A stretch of DNA of 64,000 nt from NCBI GenBank assembly GCA_964007475.1, contig OZ023274.1, forward strand, positions 620,001-684,000. Direction: 5' to 3'. Each line of letters starts with the position of its first letter. Position 1 is the stretch's first letter. This DNA comes from Hybos culiciformis. Its lineage: Eukaryota > Arthropoda > Insecta > Diptera > Hybotidae. The notes beneath the pieces were generated by a model that saw nothing but the letters and a program-made list of their open reading frames with translations, was not told the DNA's origin and did no database searches. Positions 12,701 through 24,800 of the stretch are shown here, piece after piece. Position numbers and translations under genes: made by a program.

Positions 12701-15700
12701 TTTCCATTTTTTTATTTTTACTTTAATATTTTATTTNNNNNNNNNNNNNNNNNNNNNNNNNNNNNNNNNNNNNNNNNNNNNNNNNNNNNNNNNNNNNNNN
12801 NNNNNNNNNNNNNNNNNNNNNNNNNNNNNNNNNNNNNNNNNNNNNNNNNNNNNNNNNNNNNNNNNNNNNNNNNNNNNNNNNNNNNNNNNNNNNNNNNNNN
12901 NNNNNNNNNNNNNNNNNNNNNNNNNNNNNNNNNNNNTGTCCGTCGGGTGCGCCTTCCACAAATCAGTAATGGTGGCTCCCGGACTACTATTCTATGATCA
13001 TATTATAATGATATTCTAAAAACTAAAACAAAAAAAAGTAGGCTTTTCGTTTTCTTAGAAAAAAAGAGTTAAAATAAAAAAAAGTAAAAGTAGGGATAAT
13101 GGGTATCCGTAAAAATATTGAAATCAATATTTATATGTTAGTAAGTACTACTATAATAGTTGCGTCGACACTATCTAATTTTAATTACACAAACTCGGAC
13201 AAAAAAAAAGTAAAAGGTAGAATCCTTTATGTTGTGAAATTATAACTAAAATAATAAAAATTGAAAAATAACAAGTGAAAAAATTATTCATAGAAATATT
13301 AATATTTATATTTTGTGGAATTGAGAAGTGATACATGATAAATATATTAAATTTGTGGAAAAAATATAAATCAAAGTGAAAAATACAAAATTTTATTAAA
13401 AAAATTTTTCAAGATAATTGCAGAATTTTTGAGATTTTTGAGGTCAAGGTAAATATTTTCATTCAAAATTTATTCACTTTTCAGAAGTTTTAGTTTCTAA
13501 AAATATTTTTAAATTGCATATCTCAATTAAGTTAAAAATTTATTGAATTATCAAAATTTTTTCTTAACTAATTATGATAAATTATAAAGGAGAAAAACAT
13601 AGTAATTCTAAATGAGAAAAAAAATTATTTCAAACACCATTAAAAATATATGTAATTAAATTGGTTTTAAAATAATATATTTTTGCTCTTAAGAACATTT
13701 AATTCCATACGGATTCCTTAGAAAAACGTAAAATATCTTCTCTAGAAAAGTTATATTGATAAAAAGCTGCTGAAACAATTATAATTAAAGCAATTATTGG
13801 TTTAACAATAATAATTTTATGATCTTTTTTGTTTACTTGATTTTAAAGCAGTATACACATTTGAAAAAGTATTTTTTTTTATCGTTTATTAAGTATTCTG
13901 AAACATAATAGCGCGCTCCTCTATTTAAAAAATTTAATTTGTTCTTAGATTTTATCTATTTTTATACATATTTTAAATACATTTCAAATTTTTATGTAGT
14001 AATGTTCATTTGTTAAGATAAATTAAAACAAATTTAAAAAATTACATTTTTTTTCGGTACCAACGAGTATAAAAATAATTCAAATTTTTAAGGAACGTTT
14101 ACATTATCAGTTACGGTTAAATGGAGATAATAAAGACTGCTTGGTTACATAGATATTATAATATTATTTAGACATCATATTTTGAATTAAGAAGAATTAA
14201 ATAAATAATGAATGAAAAATAAATTTTTTTCAGTACATACACAAATATCTAACAAAACATATATGAAAAATGAGATCCTGTTGCATTCGAGGCTGCATTA
14301 ACAATAGCGACTTTACGGCACAAAAAATCGATGAAAGTCCTATTTTATTTAGGTGAATTGAAACTTATTTATAATCCTTCAAAACGAGCATCTTAAACAT
14401 TCTTTTTTATTTTTTTTTAGATTTCCAAATAATTATTATTTGAGAAAAAAATGGATAGAGATTTTAAATATTAATTTCAAAATTGGTTTAAATACTTTAG
14501 TTTGCAGTGATCACTTTGAAATAAGCTCTATCTGTCAAAGACTAGGAAAACCTAATTTAATAAAGGATGCTCTTCCGAAAATTTTACCATCTTCTTCCAA
14601 GGTAAAGATCTGAAAATATTATTAAAAATCAACTCATAATCATGATTTCTTATTTAGATTTTAAGTTCGTTACCTAAAGAACCCAACATGTTTTTGAGTT
14701 CCAAAATTTCTTCATCAGAAGATGAAATAAAATCCAAAAAACAACGTCTTGATGTCCCGTTTGAGTTTTCAATACCATTTTTACAAGCTATAAATGAAAG
14801 TGGCAGCGACACGACTGAGCCTGAGATGACGAAAACTGACGATTCAAGCAAATCAAGTCCCAAAATGAAAAAGGTTTATAAAATTTAAAATATGAAACGA
14901 AAATTTTCAATTGTAGTATGTTAACTGTATATATTTTACTTTATAGGTCCCTAAAAAAATTACGTTGAAAAAATCATTACGATCATCTTTATCTTCAAAA
15001 TCAGATATTTTATCAACACCCAGTAAACTTAAGCGTCGTGATGAGAAAATAAAATGTCTGAAAACAGCATATTCCAGAACAACACGTGAAAGAAAATCCT
15101 TAAGACAAAAAGTTTACAGGCGTAACAATAGAATCAAAAAAATAGAAGAGTGCCTGGAAGATTTAAAAAAAAAAATATGGTGGACGAGGAAAATTATCTG
15201 AGCTTAATTGCAATGTCAGAGCCCATCAATGAGATAATGAAAAGACAACGGTTAAAAAAACAAGGGAAGTCAATTCCAAAAACGTATTCTCTAGAAATTC
15301 GTCGCTTTGCGATGAATTTAAATTTTTATTCCCCCAAAGCGTATGAATACGTAAGGAAAGAATTCAACTTCCTACTTCCAAATGCCAGAACTTTGGCTGA
15401 ATGGTATAAAAGTGTGGATGCGAATGCTGGTTTCACAAAAGAGTCGTTCGATACGTTAGAGTTACTCGTAAAACAATTTGAAAAACGTAACGAACTAGTA
15501 TTTTGTAACCTGGTCTTCGATGAAATCCATGTAAGAGAACAAATTGAGTGGACGGGACGAAAATCTGTTGGTTTTGTCGATTTAGGTGACAACTGCGAGA
15601 CTGAAACGACTGCTACACAAATTCTAGTTTTTATGGCTGTTGGCATTAACAAACGTTGGAAAATTCCATTGGGATATTTCCCCATAGCATCTTTGAAAGC

Positions 15701-18700
15701 AGAGCAAAAGCAGAACCTAGTAACTATGTGTTTACAAAATTTATTTGCCATAAATGTGAAAGTAATTGGCGTTACATTTGATGGATGTCCAACTAATTTT
15801 GTAGTCGGGAAATTACTTGGATGTTGCACCCATGTACATAAATATTCCAACGCTGCTGTTGAAGAATTATCACCAATATTTGCAGTTGATTATAGTTTAC
15901 ATCTAAATAAATTAATAATTTTACCAGATCCTTGCCATATGTTAAAATTAATTCGCAATACTTTTGCTGAAAAGGGACCACTTTTGGATGACAACGGAGA
16001 TCAAGTTTCTTTTCATTATTTAGAAAATCTTTTAGCCCTTCAAGACAATGAGAAACTACATTTGGCCAATAAGCTGCGTAAAGTACATGTTTATTTCCAA
16101 AACAAAAAAATGAATGTACGCTTAGCCACACAGTTACTGAGCGATTCCGCAGCAGATGCTTTACAGTTTTGTGCGACTCAATTGAAACTGCCACAATTTT
16201 TAGGATGCGAAGCAACAATCAAATTTATCAGAACAATTAATGAAATTTTCGACTTGCTTAATTCAAGAAATATGAGCCAAAGGGGTATGAAACAGCCGCT
16301 GTGTGAAGCAAATATACATTTATTTAATGAGAAAATACCTTTATTTATTAATTATCTAGCTTCATTGAAAATAAAGGGCCCAACATCAAAGGAAGACAAT
16401 TTTCTACCAGTTATTATCTCAGCGCGAAAGACAGGATTTTTGGGAATGATTTTATGCCTTAAAACAGTAAACTTTTTATTTGAAACGTATATTAAAACAA
16501 AGTTGTTAAAGTTTATTCCGTATTACAAGCTGAATCAGGACCATTTAGAGCTATTCTTTGGAACCGTTCGGTCAAGATTAGGTGCGAATAATAACCCAAC
16601 TGTTAGGCAATTCACAGCTGCTTACAAGCGACTTTTAGTACACACTCAAATATCAGAATCTGGATTAGGTAATTGTTTGCCTTTAGAAGAGCTGCAAATT
16701 TTGAGCCCCATGTCTGCTATTAATTCAACAACAGAACGAATTCGCTTAGTTGACAACCAAAGCAGCACAATAGAAATTATTACAGAAATCACCGATAATA
16801 ACAACGAGTTTCTTCCAAACTTAAGCAATATTTTGGATCATATTGAAATTTCAGAGTTTTGTTCAAATGTTGTTGAATATATCGCAGGCTTTGTAGTATT
16901 TCAACTTGGAAAAAAATTACTATGCGATGACTGCATTAGTGCTTTAAAGAAACCATCAAATAGTTTGAATGTATCGTTTTTACTTTATAAAAACAAAGGT
17001 GGACTTTCTGTACCTAGCGCAGACGTTGTTTCGTTATGTACTCTAGCTGAAAAACAAATTCGTTATGCAACATTCCAAAATAACAGAAATGAAACACTTA
17101 TTCTAAATGAAAGGACAGCAACAAAAATAACCATCGCAGTACAAAATGAGCTTAGGGATCGTAAAATATTTGTAGAACTGGAAAATCACGAGCACTTTAT
17201 TTTTTTAATAAAATTAATATTACAGAAATATTTAAAGATTAGATTTCATTATATCGCCTCAAAAAGCAAAAAACAAATATCTTTGCGAAACAAATTTAAT
17301 AATTTAGTAAAATTTTTCGGCACATAATCATTCAATTGTATTTGCAAACTATCTGACCCGTCGTGCTCCGCTTAAGAAAACTCCTTCTGCTCGTCCCTTC
17401 TACCCCTTCCTTGTGCTCTCTCTTCTGCTACTTCCTTCTGCCCCTTCCTTCTGCCCCTCCCTTTTGCATAAATGACAAACATATGCACATTAATTTTAAT
17501 AGCAATTTTCTCATGTAATCAAATATATAATGAATAATATTATTATTATTATTATATTTAGTTTATTACAATAAAATTATGTGTATATAAACTTAAAGCT
17601 AGAGCACTAATGACTCGGGTTTTTGTTTTATAGTTTTTTTTATTATAGGCTGGGGTTTAAATTCGTCTTATTATAATTATTATTATCTTTATAATTATTA
17701 TTTTTTATTAATATTTTTGTATTTTTAATTGGAAATTGCATTTTTTTTTTTTTTTTTACATCTTGATTGCTTTTAATATTTATATAGAAATATCTTAAAT
17801 AAACAACTATTATGAATTTAAAAAAAAATGTATAAATTATTATAAAATAATATGTTCAAATAATACAATAAAATAGTTTATACTAATTACTATTCAATTA
17901 TAAATTCTTTTTCTTACGAAATTAAAGTTTTTCAGATTTATTAGAAGCTGTCGGCTTCCTCAGTCGCATTCTATTATTTCAGCTCACTCACTAGAATTGT
18001 GATGTAAACGCAACATTAAGATGATTTTTTTTGTTTTTTTATTTTGACAGATTTGTGGGAACGCCTAAAACCTATTATCTGCATGGGTTGATCTACCTAC
18101 TCTTTTTATTGGATTTTTGCCTTTTTACAGAAATCTCCTAATAAAAAAATTAAAAAAATAGTTAAAAAAAATTTTCTTTATACCCTAACCATTTTTCAAG
18201 AAATTAAATATTTAAAGAAAAGAATTCTTAATGTTAAACTAAACGTTGGAAAATTATTTAAAAATATAAAAGTTTAGAAATTATATACATTTTGTTAAGA
18301 TTAAAGATCAAATGTCCTAGAAAATATTAGGAAAATCATAGGATAACTAATTCACATAGGGGAAAGTAGCCTAAAACGGCATACCCAAAGTTTTTCATCT
18401 GGAAAAATTTTCAAATAAAGCCAAATCAAAGACATAAGAACATTTTTCGATAAAGAAATCTTTTGTCTACAATCTGTAGAACTAGAAAATGGATCAAATC
18501 CAGCTGTTACTCTGGAATGATTTTTCTACGTAAAGTCTCACTTTTTGGAAAAAAAAAAATGGTCGGGTAAAACGGACAACACGATCGGGCAAAAAGGACT
18601 ACGACATTTTTTGCTAGAAATGAAGGACAAAATATCGAAAACATTTTTTTTTTTATTTTTTATTTTTATTTTTATTTTATAAAATATATAAAAATATATA

Positions 18701-18739
18701 AAAGAACAAAATAAATGATGCTTTTCTAAAGCTTGAACA

Positions 18740-18814
<75 letters not shown>

Positions 18815-21800
18815 AAAATACAACCAAAGTATGCTTTTTAAGCATTCAAGCCCCGGAAAAAGTTCACGTGATTCAGCTATAGCTAAAACAGTGATCTGTC
18901 GTACTATTTCGTACGACGTGGGGCTCAAAGTGTTAAATCATATGGGTATAGTAGTATTCCATTTTTCCCAACTACGTAGTCCGTTTTGCCTTTTTTCACT
19001 TGTTTTGTTTGTTTCATCGTATTTTTTTTTTAGGTTTAATAAACACGTACGAACGTGTTCGTATTAAAGCTAATACATACCCAGACTATAATATACCTAA
19101 GAAAAAATAGAACGAATACTACTGTAGTTCTATCAGAAAAAACAAAAACACCCAAAAAAAAAAACAAAAACTTACTTTTTTTTTTTCTATTTTTTTTGTT
19201 CCGTGCTTGCACCGAGCTTTACAGGTCAAAAATCAAGAATAGACTGAGAGGATTTGATATGATGTCCAAAGAGATGATTAATTGCTTAGGAACGTCACAC
19301 CAGCGAAAATCCGTTTTACCCGCCTATGCCGTTTTAGGCCACTTTCCCCTACATTTTTTTTAAGAAACGTTTTAAAAAAGAAAAATATTAAGTGTGTATG
19401 TTAAAATTGGACGTATCAGAATAATTTTATAATAACTTTTTTGACGAGATAAAAAAAAATATTTCATTGAACAGCCTTTTTTTCACCTAAAATTCATTGA
19501 CATGGTGATGTACCCTAGATTTTTTGTTTTCCTACTGTGAATAAACAAAATAGAAATGCATTTTAATTTTGATTGATTAAATGTCATTAAATTTGAAAAG
19601 AGCTAATACTTTTGATAAAAGAACATAAATCCCAGATTTATGATGGCGAAATGAAATATTTTGTACAAAAAAAAAACAATATTTATCTATGGATATAAAA
19701 ATTATAATTTTATTAGATTTTTAAAAACTTTTTATTCCAAACTTTAATAATTTCCGCCTAAAATCTGCAGTATGACACAGTTCTCTTAAATAATATGGTA
19801 ACATGTTCTTTAATTTTATTACCAAGTTAAAAGTTTTTACAGATATCAAAATTACTTAAAGTTTCTTTGATTGTATAGTTGACCAATTAATTGATAACAA
19901 AAAATATTCCTTTATCTGTGAATATTTTTTTTTTTTCATTAAAAAGAAAAAGTAAATGAATTCATTTTGTCGCAAAAAAAAATTAATCTGTAATAGTAAA
20001 ACTGGACTTACTTAAATTAAATTAGAAGAAAAATGGAGCGTAATAAGTGTGCTATATAAAATCGACTTACATTTAATGGTCTTTTTAGTCAGATGTTTGT
20101 TAATTATATTATATGCTCTCATGATAATATCTGATGTCATTTATTGAATATTTAAAATTTTTTTATTAAGATTTCGAGTTACAAGAATGCAATAAATAAA
20201 AATGAGTGTCTCTTTTACAATTTGGTTTTTTTTTTAACTTGTACAAACATAAAGCTGATTGAAAATATTTCACGAGAATTACGATGACATATCGTCAAGA
20301 AATGGCAGACAAATTAATTGATATCAAAAAATATTCCTTTATGTGTGAATAATTTCAGAATGTGTATATGTAGGTAGCATGACACAATTTGAAACTGAAA
20401 ATTATCTATTTGCATATTAACTTTCTATACTAGGTATATTTATTTTTTGCCAATGTTTATTTTTTTTGCTGTTTGCCTGAAGGGAGAAGCAACAGAAACG
20501 TTGATTTTAATTGACATAAAAACAAAAAAAAAACATCAATTTGTAAATTAAAATAGAATATATTGAATAGAGTGTTTAGTTAGAATCCAGCTGATTCGAT
20601 CAGCGATATATCTACTCTGTTTTCTTATGAATTTAATAATTTTGTCATTCTAGTTTTGGCTTTCTGGTCTATTTATAATAGTTTCGTTTCAATTTGAAAA
20701 TTTAAGTATTTGATTAGAAAAAAGACAGCTCACAAAATTTTGCAAATAAAGTTAAATACAACTTAATTGGACATTGGGAAATGTAAGCCCCAATGTAGTT
20801 TCATAGTTATAATCATTTTAGTGCGAGGCGGATGGACAGACAAAATATATAACCCGATTTTTTGTAATTTTTGGTTGAAAACGGGCTAAGAAAACTAAAT
20901 TCTATATTTTGCTTATGTAGATTGAAAAAAAAACTCGTTGGAATATTATGTTAAAGATCCAGCCATAAAGTTATAACTAAAACTACAATATTTTCTGGAA
21001 GTATGTATGTGCTCAAAAACTTGTTTTTATTAATACATAAAACATCGTCCAAAAATATATAGCAAATGAATTGTAACAATATTTGCTATTATAATTTTAA
21101 TACTTTTTTAGAGCAAAAAAAAAAAATATGAACAGATGAACAGATATATTAAAAAGTAAAACTAATTAGCTATTTTTCCTTGCTATACATAAATATACAG
21201 AAAATAAAGCTGCCGCAGCTATCTGTTTTTTGAATGTACCAAATAAGTATCAAGCTAAAGAACAAAAGGAAATATATTAATAAAAATAAAAAGACTATAA
21301 AAATATTGTGCTTTATTAAAAGCAAATAAATTGTGAAAGCTGGGAATAAAATAGAAAACAAAAAAGTTGACTCATACGGTTAACACTCTTCCAAACACAT
21401 TGTCGGACACTAAAAAGAAATTATTTTGGGTAAAATTGTTTTCCATATTTGTATTATTTTCATAAAATTTTTATTTTCATAAATGTTTTTTTTAGTGAAA
21501 TTTCTTTCATTAATAATAATATCTTTAGTTGTTTACTTTTTAAGTGCTGCTATATATTATATATATAAGATACTATTAGGCGACAATGTTAATGTATTTT
21601 TAATTTAATCAATTATTATTAAAGAAAAATACCTATAAACTTTTTATTAGTTGATAATATAATAATTCAAATGCCTCTTAGAAACAGAAAAAGCTTTTTT
21701 CAACATTATCGACCAAACATTAAAAAAGTACAGACATTATACAGTATAAATAAAACAAAACATCAACTAAAGTTAAATAAAAGTGTGTAAATTAAAACAA

Positions 21801-24800
21801 GCGAAATTTAATATTTGAAGCGGAAAGAATCATTGCATTTCACACCCATTTCGAAGATATATAATGAATTTTTTCATATTTAATTTTTTTTGTAACTCGT
21901 CAATTATTTTATCCTTTTTTCTGCCAAAAAAGTTTTTCGTACAATTGTTTTTTTTTATTCTGACCTTATTTAGGAATAAGCTGAAAATAATTGGCAAAGT
22001 CTTATCTTTTGAAGACTCAAAATTTTTGAATTTTAGATTATTAAAGAATATTTATTTTGATTGATTCTTTTTGCAAATCTTTTTATGCGAAAAAATTAAA
22101 TTTATTGTAAAACACTCTTTCAATTACATATTGTTGTTTAAATTAAAATTAATATAATTTTTTTTTTAAACATTTATGAGTCGGTTAACTATAAATTTAC
22201 TTTACTACTGTATTTGTTAAATAAGTAAATTTATAAACTTTAATCTTAAAGTTTTTTATAATTCTTATTCTCGAAATGTCAACAAAACATTTTTTTGGAT
22301 ATTTTTCTTATTAAAAGAAAACAAAAAAAAAAAAAAAAATATATCTTTGAATAAGTGAAGTACATTTTTATTTTACTACCTTTTTTTTAAAGATTTTCCA
22401 AGCATTATTATAATGTAAATCCTTTGATAAGAATATTATAATGCTCTTATCATGTTGAATACAATGATTATATATGTAGGAACAATATAATGCTGTGGTG
22501 CCTATTTTTTTATAAGTATTTTTTATTTATATTTTTCAAATACATACACACGATAATCTTAATATTCCTAGTCTCTTAAAGCAAAATATATTATATACGT
22601 TAAAAGTTTAAGAAATTGTTAAGATAAAATTGTGTAAGAAAATCCCAGATTATCATTATATGTGTTGGATGTTAAAAAAGAAACAGAAAAATTTACTCCC
22701 TCCAAATGTAATTTAATTGCACTTTTAATTATTTTTATCACTACTTTTCCTTATAACCGGATTTTTATGAGGACCATAAAATAATCTTGGAAAATCTTAG
22801 AAAATTACTAGCATGATAAAAGCTTTAATAATTAATAAAATGAAAATAAAATTTCAAATATGTATAGATTTATTTAATAGAAAAAATAACGTCACGGTAA
22901 ATTAGAATAGATAATCTATAAATTTATAATAGAAAATCTAGAAATAAGAAATCATTAGGGATACAATTATTATATTATTTTAATTTTTTTAGATCCTTGA
23001 GTGATATAGTTTAAAAAAAAAAATACTTTAAGATACATTTAAAGAATTCCAAATTAAATTTATTTCTGAAGGAGCTTAATATTTTAGACATGACTTTTTT
23101 CCAAAACCTATGAAATAGTACCTAATGATTAATATCAACAATGTAAAATTTAAAAAAATTTTATTTATATGAATTTTCTTTTCAAATTTAAAAATTTACA
23201 TTCATAATGAATTATATGAAAAAATTACCTTATGCGATTCTAGTTTTTTTTTGGTTTTTAATTACAGTGAAACCTGCCTAAGACGGAACCGCAACGGACC
23301 GGAAAATAGTTCCGTCTTAGACAATTTTTCGTCTTACACGGGTTGATTTGAAAGGAAAAATCAAAAATCAAAAAAAAAAAAGTTCCGTCTTGTACAGGTT
23401 TCCGTCTTATACAGTTTCCGTCTTAGACAGGTTTCACTGTATTATTGAAACGACATGGAATGTTACATAATTATGATTTTTACATAATTCATAAATCAAC
23501 TCAAACTCATTTGACTTCAGACTGGAATGAACCGATTTTCCTAATTCATTCCTCAACAGTGTCGTGCGTTCAAGCGCCTTATTTTCTCCATTCATTGAAG
23601 TTTAAAAAGTTTTTATTTCAAAAACTCAAGTAATTAAAATATGTATGAAAATTGTAAAAATTTATAGTCGTGAATATGTAAACATTATTCGTGACCATTA
23701 ATTCTTAAAATAAAAAAAAATAAAAAAAAATATTTCCCAAAAACATGTAGACTCACCAAATTATTAATAATTTTCTTAACTCAAACCTTAAACTTACTTT
23801 AAATACCAAAAAGTTTTTGCAAATTTCAGTGTTTTTTTTATTGACAAAAAAAAGAAGAAAATGTGTTTTATTAAAATTTCTCTACCACAAAATAAAAAAT
23901 TCTTTTAATGTCTCAAGGAATTCGTTTCTTTTTTCTATGCTTGTTTTCACTCTTAAAGATTTACATGTTGAGGTCTTCTTTATTTTTTTATTTTTAATAT
24001 TATTTATAACGTTTTCCTTTATTTTCATTTTTTTTCTGGTTAGGAAAAATAATTTTCCATTGCACGCGGAAAGAAGAAAAAAAAAGAAACAATCTGAAGG
24101 ATATTTTTCATTACTCAAATATGCGTTACTTTTATGAATCCATGAAATATTAATAATTTTAATGGGAATGGGAATTATACAGAATTTTTTTAAAATTTTT
24201 TAACAGAAGTTTCTAGAGCAAAAATAAAGTTGTGTGTTATTTTGAAAGTTCAATTTTAAATGTTTTTTTTTATGGTCTTCAAGCCCTCTATCGAAAAAAT
24301 ATAAGTAATTTAACATGAGAAAAAATTATAATAAAGGAAGAAGCCCCTAAAGCATCAATGTTATAAACAATTATAATCTTTTTCAAGAACAAATCGTGTA
24401 TTTATTTAGAAAATGGAAAACCTACAGTATCAATCGTGATTCTATTGAAAAATTTAACATTTTTTAAACAAATATATGACTTCTTGAAAACTTGTAGATA
24501 ATACAAAAAGTTTACTCTTTTTCATCTCAGGAAATTTTCATACCTTCTCAAATATGTGATGAACAGAGGCAATTGCGAACCCTTAAGAGATAATGATTTT
24601 CACTTAACAAAACTAAATTTAAGCAAGCTTCAGTTCAGAAGAAAATCCTTCTTTTTTTTTCAATTTGGAAGAATCTAGGGTAATTGGTTTTTATAGAAAA
24701 TTAAAAATCAACATTTCAATTTCTATTAAAAACTTGTAAAATTATATTTATGTACTTGTACTCCCCATTTCTTGAGTGTTCTTTATATTCTGAAAAATTA

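Noticed and set aside
15326..16218. Minus-strand open frames of 174 and 141 codons
   Set aside because: They are antisense shadows of the transposase body, which has clear P-type motifs on the plus strand.
18538..18928. Minus-strand frames with an IYIY repeat
   Set aside because: The repeat is simply the TA microsatellite read as codons.
23817..24137. 106-codon Phe/Lys-rich frame, possible membrane protein
   Set aside because: Low-complexity product of A- and T-runs; an antisense frame of similar length exists, as expected for simple AT-rich DNA.
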